From Acidobacteriota bacterium (lineage in GTDB: Bacteria > Acidobacteriota > Blastocatellia > Pyrinomonadales > Pyrinomonadaceae), in the NCBI GenBank assembly GCA_018269005.1, contig JAFDVK010000012.1, positions 186,001 through 250,000 on the forward strand: DNA of 64,000 bases, in the 5' to 3' direction. Numbering within the stretch: the first letter of the stretch is position 1; the number at the start of each line of letters is the position of its first letter. Positions 25,697 to 34,252 of the stretch are shown piece by piece. Both the position numbers and the translations under genes were made by a program. The notes beneath the pieces are model-generated. The model made no database searches. It saw nothing but the letters and a program-made list of their open reading frames with translations, and was not told the origin of the DNA.

Positions 25697-27088
25697 ATGG
25701 CCGACGACAAGAAACAACTTTGGGGCGGGCGATTCACGGCTCCGCCGGACGAAACATTTGCCGAATTCAACGATTCCTTCCGATTCGATCAGCGGCTTTT
25801 CGCAGCGGACGTAGCGGCGAGCGTCGCCCACGCGAATGGGCTTCAACGCGCCGGAATTATCTCGTCTGAGGAGGCTGACAGCATCGTAACCGGCCTGAAA
25901 GCCCTATTGGATGAAGCGGACAAACGCGCCGACTATTTCGCGACAGCAAAGGCCGAGGACGTGCACTCATTCATCGAGGCAAAGCTGATAGAGAAGATCA
26001 GCGACACCGGCCGAAAACTCCACACAGGCCGCAGCCGCAACGACCAGGTCGCAACGGCTTTCCGCCTTTGGTGCCGAGACGAAGTTGATGCCGCGGTCGT
26101 GCTGATACGGCGTGTTGAGCGTTCGCTCGTCGACCTTGCGGCACGCCACGAGGATGCTGTAATTCCCGCTTACACGCATCTTCAGCGTGCCCAGCCGGTT
26201 CTTTTTGCACATTGGTGCCTTGCGTATTTTGAAATGTTGGAGCGTGATCTTGAGCGTTTTGAGCAGGCGAGAAAGAGGCTCAACGTGATGCCGCTTGGTT
26301 CAGGCGCTGTCGCCGGAACCGGCTTCCCGATCGACCGCGACGTGGTAGCGAGAGAGTTGGGTTTCGACAAGGTCACTGCGAACAGTCTTGACGGTGTCTC
26401 AGATCGTGATTTTACTGTCGATATTTGCTCGGCGGCCTCACTTTTGATGGTGCATCTCTCTAGGCTCGCCGAGGATATGATCCTTTATGCTTCGACGGAA
26501 TTCGGTTTCATCACGCTGAGCGATGCGGTTTCGAGCGGGTCGAGTCTGATGCCGCAAAAGAAGAACCCGGACGCGCTCGAACTCCTGCGAGGCAAAGCCG
26601 GCCGCGTTTTCGGCAACAATTTCTCGCTGCTCACAATGCTAAAGGGCCTTCCAATCGCCTACAACAAGGATATGCAGGAAGACAAGGAGGCAGTTTTTGA
26701 CACGATCGACACAGTCGGCATTTCGCTCCGGGCGGCCGCGGTAATACTAGACAACGCGTCTTTGAATGAAGAAGCCGCGATGAAAGCGGCTGCGACCGGA
26801 TATCTCAACGCAACAGACCTCGCCGACTATCTCGTCGAAAAAGGAATGCCATTCCGCTCCGCTCATGAGGCTGTCGGCAAGGCAGTTCTTTTCGCGATCA
26901 AAAAAGGCTGCGAGCTGAACGAACTCGCTCTTGGCGATCTCAGGCAATTTTCTGACCTGATCGAAGAAGACGTGTTTGATCGCCTGAGTATTGAGGCCTC
27001 GTTAAAAGCACGCTCGACGGTCGGCGGCACATCACCGGAACGCTTACGCGAAGCGCTTGCTGCTGCAAAAGCAAAACTTGAAAGATGA
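25697..27088 (+). CDS. argH: Argininosuccinate lyase
   Basis: This 463-residue member of the fumarase/aspartase superfamily splits argininosuccinate into arginine and fumarate, the step after ArgG. Signature elements are WGGRF at the N-terminus, DVHSFIEAKL, TGRSRNDQVAT, the THLQRAQPV block with its conserved His, and the superfamily signature GSSLMPQKKNPD around residue 282, whose first Ser is catalytic. The stop overlaps the start of the following thioesterase gene (27085-27088). The divergent arrangement with argG suggests shared control from the 83-base gap, but no clear ArgR box was recognised. Confidence 0.98.
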   Translation: MADDKKQLWGGRFTAPPDETFAEFNDSFRFDQRLFAADVAASVAHANGLQRAGIISSEEADSIVTGLKALLDEADKRADYFATAKAEDVHSFIEAKLIEKISDTGRKLHTGRSRNDQVATAFRLWCRDEVDAAVVLIRRVERSLVDLAARHEDAVIPAYTHLQRAQPVLFAHWCLAYFEMLERDLERFEQARKRLNVMPLGSGAVAGTGFPIDRDVVARELGFDKVTANSLDGVSDRDFTVDICSAASLLMVHLSRLAEDMILYASTEFGFITLSDAVSSGSSLMPQKKNPDALELLRGKAGRVFGNNFSLLTMLKGLPIAYNKDMQEDKEAVFDTIDTVGISLRAAAVILDNASLNEEAAMKAAATGYLNATDLADYLVEKGMPFRSAHEAVGKAVLFAIKKGCELNELALGDLRQFSDLIEEDVFDRLSIEASLKARSTVGGTSPERLREALAAAKAKLER

Positions 27089-27510
27089 TCGATCGAGAAC
27101 GCCTACTTAGGGACACTGCAAACAACGAACTTTTCGTCTTTCTCGGGATCGAGATCATCGAGGCGAAGCCGGAACGCGTCGTTCTTACGATGGAAGTTAC
27201 GCCAAAGGTGCATCAATACACGGGCGTTATGAATGGCGGCGTCTCGGTGCTTTTGGCAGAAAGTGCGGCGTCCGTCGGGGCGGTCGTCGGGGCGGATCTC
27301 GAAAAGGTAACGCCGGTCGGCATCGAGATCAACGCAAACCACGTACGCGCCGTCTCAAAAGGGCTCATAACGGCCGTTGCTGAGCCGGTCCATTCTGGCA
27401 AAACGATCAGCATTTGGAAGATCGAGATCACGGACCGCCGCGGAAAGCTTATCTCAACATCGCGGATCACTATCCTTAACCAAAAAAGGGCCGCATATCA
27501 ACAGAGCTGA
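27085..27510 (+). CDS. PaaI-family hotdog-fold thioesterase
   Basis: This 141-residue protein has the hotdog thioesterase pattern: LGIEIIEAKPERVVLTMEVTPKVHQYTGVMNGGVSVLLAESAAS, where the Asn/Gly turn and Glu of the central helix form the active site. The C-terminal strands KTISIWKIEITDRRGKLISTSRITI are typical of PaaI/MenI proteins, which hydrolyse aryl- or acyl-CoA thioesters. The exact substrate cannot be told from sequence; 1,4-dihydroxy-2-naphthoyl-CoA or phenylacetyl-CoA-type esters are the usual candidates. Translationally coupled to argH by a four-base overlap, though a functional link to arginine synthesis is not evident. Confidence 0.88.
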   Translation: MIDRERLLRDTANNELFVFLGIEIIEAKPERVVLTMEVTPKVHQYTGVMNGGVSVLLAESAASVGAVVGADLEKVTPVGIEINANHVRAVSKGLITAVAEPVHSGKTISIWKIEITDRRGKLISTSRITILNQKRAAYQQS

Positions 27511-27544
27511 CAGGATCACCGCCAACGCCGGCGATTCTGACCTT

Positions 27545-27635
27545 TTGTGCAAATCGTGCAAATCGTGCATTTCGTGCACTTTGATACATTTTGTGCGGTT
27601 TGATACGTTTTGTGCGGTTTGTGCTATCCGGCGGG
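27545..27635. repeat. Short tandem repeats upstream of tilS
   Basis: Nine-base units (GTGCAAATC twice, then GTGCATTTC and GTGCACTTT) lead into two 19-base units, GATACATTTTGTGCGGTTT and GATACGTTTTGTGCGGTTT. No spacers of unique sequence exist, so this is a simple array and not CRISPR. Confidence 0.7.
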
Positions 27636-27733
27636 CGAAAACGTGAGTAGAATTCTTGTTGGTCGAGGGGTTTTATGACGTATTCGCGCAGACAACAGAA
27701 TGGCCGCAGATCGGAACCGGGAGCGATCGGCTA

Positions 27734-28681
27734 GTGCATCGATTCGAACGAAAATTGATCACGGAATGGCGAAGGCTCTCGCTGCGAACGGACGGCGAAA
27801 CCGTCGTTGTCGGCTGCTCGGGCGGCGCAGATTCGACCGCTCTGCTCCTGGCATTGAAAGTTTTGGCAGACAGAAAAAAGCTTGGCCACCGGCTGATAGC
27901 GGCGCATTTTGACCATGCGTTGCGAAAAGACAGCGGCAAAGATGCGGAGTTTGTCCGCAAACTTTGCGAAGAACGCGATATCACGTTCGTTCTTGGGAAT
28001 TTCCCGATCGCAAAACGCGGCAATCTCGAGGAAAATGCACGCCTCGCCCGCTATGAATTTCTCGCCAAAACTGCAGAGAAATTTGATGCTTATGCTGTGC
28101 TGACCGGCCACACGATCAACGATCAGGCTGAGACGTTTCTGTTGAACCTGATTCGCGGAAGCGGCCCGTCGGGCCTTGCTGCAATGCCTTCCGCACGGCC
28201 TCTGGAAGGCTGTCAGGCTCAGCTCGTACGGCCGCTGCTGCGCATCGCTTCTCGCGAGGATACGGTCGAATATTGCGGCAATCTTGGTGTCGATTTCCGC
28301 TCGGACCCGATGAACGAAGACCTTCGCTTTTCCCGCGTGAAGATCCGCCGTGAAGTGATCCCGCTGCTTTCCGAGCTAAATCCTCGCATTGTAGAGACCT
28401 TGGCCCGGACTGCCGGATTTTTTTCACAGGATTCGTCAGGCGGTCCGTCTGCGGAGAAACTCCGGTCATCCGACCTCGTCGGGCTTGAGGAAATCGAACG
28501 CCTAACGCTTATCCGCAACTGGCTCATCGCCAACCGCGGCCACGCCCGCAAGTTGACAGCCGCACACATAAAGGCCGTCAGCGACCTTGCAAAAAGCCCG
28601 AAAAGCGGTCGGATCGCGGAACTTCCCGGCGGCGGAGTTGTCGAAAGAAGCGGCGGCTGGCTCGCTTACCGTACTAAATAA
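27734..28681 (+). CDS. tilS: tRNA(Ile)-lysidine synthase
   Basis: This protein of about 315 residues converts C34 of tRNA-Ile(CAU) to lysidine, allowing AUA decoding. The PP-loop reads GCSGGADST (28-36); HFDHALRKDSGKDAEFV, RYEFLAKTAE, LTGHTINDQAETFLLNLIRGSGPSGLAAM and the RPLL motif follow. GTG 27734 is chosen because VHRFERKLITEWRRL matches the usual N-terminal helix and a GGGAGCG site lies about ten bases upstream; a longer TTG start at 27656 would add atypical residues. The insert SARPLEGCQAQ before LVRPLL is encoded by a short hairpin and is longer than usual for this loop. Confidence 0.93.
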   Translation: MHRFERKLITEWRRLSLRTDGETVVVGCSGGADSTALLLALKVLADRKKLGHRLIAAHFDHALRKDSGKDAEFVRKLCEERDITFVLGNFPIAKRGNLEENARLARYEFLAKTAEKFDAYAVLTGHTINDQAETFLLNLIRGSGPSGLAAMPSARPLEGCQAQLVRPLLRIASREDTVEYCGNLGVDFRSDPMNEDLRFSRVKIRREVIPLLSELNPRIVETLARTAGFFSQDSSGGPSAEKLRSSDLVGLEEIERLTLIRNWLIANRGHARKLTAAHIKAVSDLAKSPKSGRIAELPGGGVVERSGGWLAYRTK

Positions 28682-28693
28682 GGTTGAAAAAGA

Positions 28694-28766
28694 CGGCTGG
28701 CGCGCCTAAAATTAAGGGTTGGCGCTGTTTGTCCCTTATTTTTCGGGAACAACGCGCCAATAGCCG
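28694..28766 (+). ncRNA. Candidate structured RNA or leader between tilS and ftsH
   Basis: The 73 bases fold on paper into a long hairpin: CGGCT (28694-28698) with AGCCG (28762-28766), GGCGCG (28699-28704) with CGCGCC (28753-28758), a three-base bulge between, and an inner AAGGG/CCCTT stem. It lies about 80 bases upstream of the ftsH start. It could be a terminator for tilS, a leader element or a small RNA. No known family was recognised. Confidence 0.35.
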
Positions 28767-28847
28767 ACTTTCATCCTAAGATGACTGCCCTTTTTGGCCT
28801 GTCATTTTGGTGGCAAGAAACGAAGGTTCAGGCGGAGGCTTTTTATT

Positions 28848-30794
28848 TTGAGTTCGAAGGCACGACAAATTCTTCTTTGGATGATCATCATCACGGGTGC
28901 GCTCGTCTTTGTTTGGTTTCTGCAGACCAAACAGAACAAGCCGGCCCAGGATCTCAGCATTGATGCCGCGATCACCCATATCAACAACAAAGAGTTCAAG
29001 GAAGCTCTGTTCAGGCAGTCGCAAGTCGAGTTCACCGACGTAAACAACGCAAAGTACGTCACGAATATCGGCAGCGATGCGACGATCAAGCTTTTGAAGG
29101 AAAAGATCGCCGCCTTTAACGAACAGAATGCCGGCACAAGCACGCAGATCGTTGACCGCGACGAACAGAAGAGTGAAGGCTGGGGTTGGATCCTCTTGAT
29201 ACAATTCCTGCCGATCTTGCTTATTCTCGGTGTCCTCGCCTTTACGCTTCGCCAAATGCAGGCGGGAGGCAATAAAGCCCTTAGCTTCGGTAAATCGAAA
29301 GCAAAGCTTCTCAATAATCAGCAGAAGCGTGTGACTTTCAAGGATGTCTCCGGCGTTGACGAAGCAAAAGAAGAGCTTCAGGAGATCATCGAATTTCTAA
29401 AGGATCCGCAAAAGTTCCAAAAACTCGGCGGAAAGATACCGAAGGGCGTTCTGATGGTCGGACCTCCGGGAACCGGCAAGACCTTGCTCGCAAAAGCTGT
29501 CGCAGGTGAGGCGAACGTACCGTTCTTCTCGATCTCAGGCTCGGATTTCGTCGAAATGTTCGTTGGTGTCGGCGCGAGCCGCGTGCGCGATCTTTTCGAG
29601 CAGGGCAAAAAGAATGCACCGTGCATCATCTTCATCGATGAGATCGACGCTGTCGGACGCCATCGCGGTGCAGGCCTCGGCGGTGGGCACGACGAACGTG
29701 AACAGACGCTCAACCAGCTTCTCGTCGAAATGGACGGCTTCGAGTCTAATGACGGCGTCATTCTGATGGCTTCGACGAACCGGCCGGACGTCCTCGACCC
29801 CGCACTTCTGCGTCCCGGACGCTTTGACCGACGCGTTGTCGTCGGCCGACCGGACGTTCGCGGCCGCGAGGGCATCCTGAAGGTACACACCCGTAAGATC
29901 CCGCTCGACGAAGGCGTCGATATCAGCGTCATCGCCCGTGGAACGCCAGGATTTACCGGTGCCGATCTTGCGAACATCGTCAACGAAGCTGCCCTGAATG
30001 CGGCCCGCTTTAATAAGAAGGTTGTGACGATGGCGGATTTCGAGATCGCCAAAGACAAAGTGATGATGGGCGCCGAGCGTAAGTCGATGGTCATCTCGGA
30101 CGAAGAGAAACGCATTACGGCCTATCACGAAGCCGGCCATACGCTCGTCGGCCTCAAGGTGCCGAATATCGACCCCGTCCACAAGGTGACGATCATTCCG
30201 CGTGGAATGGCGCTTGGGCTTACGATGTATCTTCCCGAAAAAGATCGTCTTTCGGCTTCGAAGGAATATCTTCTCGGCCAGATCGCAATGGCAATGGGCG
30301 GCCGTATTGCCGAAGATATTTTCATCGGCTCGATAACTACCGGTGCTTCGAACGACATTGAGAAGGCAACAGAAGTTGCGCGTGCGATGGTCTGCGAATA
30401 CGGAATGAGCGCTCTTGGGCCTCTGACCTTTGGTAAGAAGGAAGAGCAGATATTCCTTGGCCGCGAGATCGCGCAGCATCGTGATTATTCGGAAGACACG
30501 GCGATCAAGATCGATGCTGAGGTCAAACGGATCGTCGCCGAACAATACGAACGCGCCGAGAAGATCATCCGCGAGAATCGCGACGCAATGGTCCGTCTAG
30601 CCGAGGCTCTGCTTGAGTTCGAAACGCTTGACAGCATTCAGATCCGACGCGTCGTCGCCGGTCTTCCGCTTGATGCAGAACCAGCTTCAAGCGATGACGA
30701 CGACGGCTCACCAGAGAACGAAGGCTCGACCGATAAGCCGTTCAAGAAGCCGATCCTGCCGCCGATCACGGGCAACAATCCGGCGACCGCATAG
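28848..30794 (+). CDS. ftsH: ATP-dependent zinc metalloprotease FtsH
   Basis: This 648-residue membrane AAA+ protease degrades membrane and unstable cytoplasmic proteins. TTG 28848 is chosen over an upstream in-frame start because GGCGGAGG lies at 28832 with proper spacing and the protein then opens with its first membrane helix ([17 protein letters not shown]). A periplasmic domain is followed by the second helix (about 112-132). Walker A is GPPGTGKT (205-212), Walker B is [11 protein letters not shown], the second region of homology holds [20 protein letters not shown], and the zinc site is HEAGH (427-431). The acidic, proline-rich tail is variable. A terminator follows at 30824. Confidence 0.97.
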   Translation: MSSKARQILLWMIIITGALVFVWFLQTKQNKPAQDLSIDAAITHINNKEFKEALFRQSQVEFTDVNNAKYVTNIGSDATIKLLKEKIAAFNEQNAGTSTQIVDRDEQKSEGWGWILLIQFLPILLILGVLAFTLRQMQAGGNKALSFGKSKAKLLNNQQKRVTFKDVSGVDEAKEELQEIIEFLKDPQKFQKLGGKIPKGVLMVGPPGTGKTLLAKAVAGEANVPFFSISGSDFVEMFVGVGASRVRDLFEQGKKNAPCIIFIDEIDAVGRHRGAGLGGGHDEREQTLNQLLVEMDGFESNDGVILMASTNRPDVLDPALLRPGRFDRRVVVGRPDVRGREGILKVHTRKIPLDEGVDISVIARGTPGFTGADLANIVNEAALNAARFNKKVVTMADFEIAKDKVMMGAERKSMVISDEEKRITAYHEAGHTLVGLKVPNIDPVHKVTIIPRGMALGLTMYLPEKDRLSASKEYLLGQIAMAMGGRIAEDIFIGSITTGASNDIEKATEVARAMVCEYGMSALGPLTFGKKEEQIFLGREIAQHRDYSEDTAIKIDAEVKRIVAEQYERAEKIIRENRDAMVRLAEALLEFETLDSIQIRRVVAGLPLDAEPASSDDDDGSPENEGSTDKPFKKPILPPITGNNPATA

Positions 30795-30823
30795 GAGCCT
30801 GACCAGTTCCGATCGAAATACGA

Positions 30824-30853
30824 GGGATGAGGCAAGACGCTTCATCCCTTTTT
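30824..30853 (+). terminator. Rho-independent terminator after ftsH
   Basis: Stem GGGATGAGGC pairs with GCTTCATCCC (one G-T pair) around an AAGAC loop and is followed directly by TTTTT. Confidence 0.85.
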
Positions 30854-30885
30854 GCTTTACAATCTTTCTGAACATTCTTCTATAC

Positions 30886-31731
30886 GTGATCTGGCGCACT
30901 TCAAAAAGGGAACTCGACCTATCCCGCGTGCTCATAATGGGCATCGTGAACACTACGCCCGACAGCTTCTCGGACGGCGGCCAAGCCTTTGCCTTTGACG
31001 ACGCTATTGGACGGGCAGAACGCGTTATCGCGGAAGGTGCCGATATCATCGACATCGGCGGCGAATCGACAAGGCCGGGCAGCGAACGTGTTTCCGAGGC
31101 CGAAGAAATTGCCCGAATCTTACCTGTCATCGAAAGGCTAATCGCGTCAGGATGTGAGGTTCCGATCTCGGTAGATACGAGCAAGGCCGCGGTCGCAAAG
31201 GCCGCACTCGAAAGCGGAGCAGAGATCGTGAACGATATTTCCGGCTTAAGGTTCGATCCGACGGTAGCGGATGTTGCGGCGGACAAGGGTGCGGGACTCG
31301 TCTTGATGCATTCGCGCGGTGAATTCAGCGAAATGCACTCTCAGGCTCCCGTCGCTGATATCTTCGCCGAGGTTGAGAATGGCCTTCGTGAGAGTATTCA
31401 GAATGCCGTCTCCCGTGGGGTTGTACTCGACAAGATCGTTCTCGATGTCGGCATCGGTTTTGGCAAAACCGTCGAGCAGAACTTATCCCTGATCGCAAAT
31501 CTTGCTAGAATCATCGAAAAGTTCGAAGAGTTTCCGATGCTCGTGGGCGCATCGAGAAAATCGTTCATTGGAAAGCTCTGCAATGAGCCCGACGCGGGAA
31601 AACGCGTTGGCGGGAGCCTTGCCGCCGCGATCGCCGCCGTAAGGAATGGCGCAAAGATCATTCGAGTTCACGATGTCCTCGAGACGCGCCAGGCACTTGC
31701 GGCCGCTCAGGCCTTAGGCTTACTGGAATAA
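30886..31731 (+). CDS. folP: Dihydropteroate synthase
   Basis: This 281-residue TIM-barrel enzyme condenses p-aminobenzoate with 6-hydroxymethyl-dihydropterin diphosphate in folate synthesis and is the sulfonamide target. GTG 30886 is chosen: VIWRTSKRELDLSRVLIMGIVNTTPDSFSDGG gives the standard N-terminus, and the ftsH terminator lies immediately upstream. Further blocks are DIIDIGGESTRPGS, PISVDTSKAAVAKAALESGAEIVNDISG, the DVGIGFGKTVEQNL loop and GASRKSFIG. Length is normal. The next genes follow closely in the same direction. Confidence 0.96.
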   Translation: MIWRTSKRELDLSRVLIMGIVNTTPDSFSDGGQAFAFDDAIGRAERVIAEGADIIDIGGESTRPGSERVSEAEEIARILPVIERLIASGCEVPISVDTSKAAVAKAALESGAEIVNDISGLRFDPTVADVAADKGAGLVLMHSRGEFSEMHSQAPVADIFAEVENGLRESIQNAVSRGVVLDKIVLDVGIGFGKTVEQNLSLIANLARIIEKFEEFPMLVGASRKSFIGKLCNEPDAGKRVGGSLAAAIAAVRNGAKIIRVHDVLETRQALAAAQALGLLE

Positions 31732-31740
31732 CAAGATCTT

Positions 31741-31890
31741 ATGTTTCTGCTGCTTTTTCTATTCGATATTCCACCCGGGCCGGAGCCCTCAAGCCTCAGC
31801 TGGCTCGACATCTTGTTCGGAGCTGTTTTTGCTTTCCTTGGCGCACTCTTGTTCGTTTGGCTCGGCCGGAGGTTTTTGAAGAAACGATGA
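31741..31890 (+). CDS. Small single-span membrane protein coupled to lptE
   Basis: This 49-residue frame begins MFLLLFLFDIPPGPEP and continues with one strong membrane helix (about 21-41, WLDILFGAVFAFLGALLFVW) and a basic end (GRRFLKKR). Its TGA overlaps the ATG of lptE (ATGA at 31887-31890), and it sits ten bases after folP, so it is placed for translational coupling. Hydrophobic pattern and positive-inside tail suggest a real inner-membrane peptide. No homologue is recognised, and the ribosome site is weak. It may be absent from automatic annotation because of its length. Confidence 0.55.
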   Translation: MFLLLFLFDIPPGPEPSSLSWLDILFGAVFAFLGALLFVWLGRRFLKKR

Positions 31891-32444
31891 GAACGAAAGC
31901 ACGAACAATAGTATTTATTTGCCTCGTCTTTCTCTTGGCGAGCGGCTTTACCGAGTGCTATAAACCGGTAACGAACTCCGGCCTTCCGAAGGACATCAAG
32001 ATCGTCGCGGTCCCGGTCTTTCAGACCGAGGCGAAGGGGCTGCATTACAAGGTCGAGTCACGCTTTACCGAGGCCGTCTCTCGCGAGATCATCCGCCGCG
32101 GCAACGGCCTCGTTGTCCAAGGTTCACGCAGCGGTGCCGACGCTGTTGTCGAAGGCACGATTCGTGATTTCTTTTTCACCGGCGTCCTGCTCGATAAAGA
32201 AGGCCGTGCGCGCGTCTATGAAGTGACTATCGTCGGCGCGGTGACGATCCGCGATCTGCGACGCGATAAGATACTCTACGACAATCAGAACTTTGTCTTT
32301 CGCGATTCATTCGAATTCTCCGAAGATCCGCGTTCATTCTTTAACGAGGAAGATCCTGCGGTCGAGCGAATGGCACGAGCCTTCGCCGAATCTGTCGTCT
32401 CTGCGGTCGTCAACGGCCTCGGCGTAAGAGAAGAAAAGAAGTAG
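31887..32444 (+). CDS. lptE: LPS-assembly protein LptE-like
   Basis: This 185-residue exported protein resembles LptE, the outer-membrane partner that plugs the LptD channel in lipopolysaccharide insertion. ATG 31887 starts a signal segment followed by ECYKPV (Cys24), then VAVPVFQTEAKGLHYKVESRFTEAVSREIIRRGNGLVVQ, the core LptE/RlpB pattern, and strands ending near the C-terminus. The residues before Cys24 (GFTE) are not a canonical lipobox, where a small residue should precede the cysteine, so lipidation is doubtful. The adjacent holA gene repeats the lptE-holA pairing of many Gram-negative bacteria and supports the call. Confidence 0.85.
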   Translation: MRTKARTIVFICLVFLLASGFTECYKPVTNSGLPKDIKIVAVPVFQTEAKGLHYKVESRFTEAVSREIIRRGNGLVVQGSRSGADAVVEGTIRDFFFTGVLLDKEGRARVYEVTIVGAVTIRDLRRDKILYDNQNFVFRDSFEFSEDPRSFFNEEDPAVERMARAFAESVVSAVVNGLGVREEKK

Positions 32445-32456
32445 TGAGTTTTTGGA

Positions 32457-33509
32457 ATGCTCCTTACCCGCGAACAACTTTGGGATCAGGTGCAGCGGCA
32501 CGAATTCGCGCCCGTCTATGTTCTTTACGGTGAGGAAACTTACCTTCGCCAACAGGCAGTAAAGGCGATCTCCCAACATTGCTTTTCCGAAGCTGACGCT
32601 CGCGATTTTAACGAGACGGAATTCAGCCTTGCAACGCATGAGAACTTGAGACGTGCTCTCGAGGCGGCTGAACAACTGCCGCTGATGTCGGAAAGACGGC
32701 TTATTCGAATCACGGATGTCACGGTCGGAGCAACTGCCGCACGCGACACGTTGAAGGAGGACCATGAGCCGCTGCTCACCGCATATTTTAAGAAGCCGTC
32801 GCCAACGAGCGTAGTGATCTTCATTGCCGACGATCTTAACCGCAACCGCAAAATGATGAAGCTGCTTGAGAAGTTTGCGGCTGTCGTCAAGTTCGACCAG
32901 CTTGGTGAAGCCGGGCTTCGCTCATGGGCAGAAAGGATATTTAAGCGGCACGGCATCGCGATCGATAAGCCGGCCATCGCCCTGCTTGCGTCTCTTTGCG
33001 GCGGCAACGTCGCTCGGCTTGAGAACGAAGCCGAAAAGCTAATGACGGCGGCTTTGCCAGACAAGGTAGTTACGCTCGAACTTGTCGAAGAGTTGGTCAC
33101 GGATCATCGAGAACTTGATAACTTTGTCCTCACAAATGAACTCAATCGCAACCGTCCGCAGGAGGCTCTCAAGGCTCTCCGGAAAATACTCGCAGACGGG
33201 GCTGAGCCCGTAGTTATTCTTGGTTCACTCGGTTTCTATTTTCGAAAGCTCGCGATCGTAAAAAGCCAGACGGAACGCGGTGTTGACCGTGGGGTGATCA
33301 CGCGGGGTCTGGGCGTCAAATACGACCAGCACGATGCGTATTTTGCCGCCGCACGGCGGACAGATACCGCTCAGATCCAATATGCGGTCAAACGAATCGC
33401 AGAAACTGACCTTGCGATCAAGACGTCAAAAGGGGGCACTGACGGCCCCCGAAAACAATTAGAAATGCTTGTGTCCGAGATCGCTTCTCGGGTTGAAGAG
33501 CTCCGCTAG
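32457..33509 (+). CDS. holA: DNA polymerase III subunit delta
   Basis: This 350-residue clamp-loader subunit opens the beta sliding clamp during replication. The N-terminal domain reads FAPVYVLYGEETYLRQQAVKAI, where the AAA-like fold lacks a P-loop as expected for delta. FNETEFSLA, AEQLPLMSERRLIRI, VVIFIADDLNRNRKM and the helical C-terminal domain (RNRPQEALKALRKIL, ILGSLGFYFRKLAIVK) complete the family pattern. Starts at ATG 32457, twelve bases after lptE. Its end overlaps by four bases the end of the convergent zinc-ribbon gene. Confidence 0.95.
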   Translation: MLLTREQLWDQVQRHEFAPVYVLYGEETYLRQQAVKAISQHCFSEADARDFNETEFSLATHENLRRALEAAEQLPLMSERRLIRITDVTVGATAARDTLKEDHEPLLTAYFKKPSPTSVVIFIADDLNRNRKMMKLLEKFAAVVKFDQLGEAGLRSWAERIFKRHGIAIDKPAIALLASLCGGNVARLENEAEKLMTAALPDKVVTLELVEELVTDHRELDNFVLTNELNRNRPQEALKALRKILADGAEPVVILGSLGFYFRKLAIVKSQTERGVDRGVITRGLGVKYDQHDAYFAAARRTDTAQIQYAVKRIAETDLAIKTSKGGTDGPRKQLEMLVSEIASRVEELR

Positions 33510-34237
33510 ATCGCGGCCAAGCTCGACGCCCGATTAAAGTGCATATACAGGCTGTTGTAATCGGCCAGCGTGCGGTTCAAAATGAGCGGCAGCTGCGGGA
33601 GATCTGCGTAGTTTACGATCAAGTTCAGGTTTCGCAAAAATGCTTCGTTCGCGTTCATCGTCGCACCGGACTCTTCGAGCGAAATGAAGTAAAGCCGCCT
33701 ACGCTCAGCAGAATACATCGCGTTCACTCTCTGCTGTATGACGGCCGCGCCGCTGTGCTCAGGTGCAAAATCCTGCGAAAACATCAAGATCTCGACCTTG
33801 CCCTCGCGAAGCCTTTCGTTCGCCTGCGCCGGTGTTTGAGCGACATAGACCTTGTAGCCAGCGTCGGAGAGCAGCTTTGCGGCCTGCTCTAGCTTTGCTC
33901 CTAGACAAAGCAAAATTCGACGCGGTTTCTCGAGATCGTCATCACTCGCGTCCATCTGAGTGTTGTCTTTCTTCAATGCCTCGAGCAGCGAACGCAGCGC
34001 GCTGTTGATCTGCATCTCCGATTCTTTGTGTGCGAACTCCTCTTGATTATTGCCGGTCGCCGGCGCCGGTTTGTTGTCGGCAAGCTGCTGCACGGTTGAC
34101 GAGCCCTTTCCCGAGGTGTCCTTTTGGACGCGAAGCATATTCTGGCAACGCGGACATCTAACCGTAAAGTTCCCGGCGGGCACTTTCGATTCGTCCAATT
34201 GCAAAACGACGGAACAGTTATCGCAGCGTATCATCAT
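33506..34237 (-). CDS. MJ0042-type zinc-ribbon protein with degenerate receiver-like domain
   Basis: This 243-residue protein opens with a zinc ribbon (CDNC at 5-8, CPRC about 20 residues later) of the MJ0042 type. A low-complexity linker and a helix (about 70-95) follow. The C-terminal half (PRRILLCLGAKLEQAAKLLSDAGYKVYVAQTPAQANERL, then VEILMFSQDF) has the alternating pattern of a response-regulator receiver, but the strand that should end in the phospho-acceptor Asp reads ILMFSQD, so phosphorylation is uncertain. It is encoded 15 bases downstream of pilT, suggesting a role with the pilus motor. Function otherwise unknown. Confidence 0.8.
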   Translation of the reverse strand: MMIRCDNCSVVLQLDESKVPAGNFTVRCPRCQNMLRVQKDTSGKGSSTVQQLADNKPAPATGNNQEEFAHKESEMQINSALRSLLEALKKDNTQMDASDDDLEKPRRILLCLGAKLEQAAKLLSDAGYKVYVAQTPAQANERLREGKVEILMFSQDFAPEHSGAAVIQQRVNAMYSAERRRLYFISLEESGATMNANEAFLRNLNLIVNYADLPQLPLILNRTLADYNSLYMHFNRASSLAAI

Positions 34238-34252
34238 AAAGATCTCTTTCTC

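Noticed and set aside
27545..27635. Possible CRISPR array
   Set aside because: The units abut each other with no unique spacers and no cas genes occur in the window.
29535..30545. 336-codon open frame opposite ftsH
   Set aside because: Antisense shadow of the FtsH AAA and protease domains; no start signal or protein family pattern.
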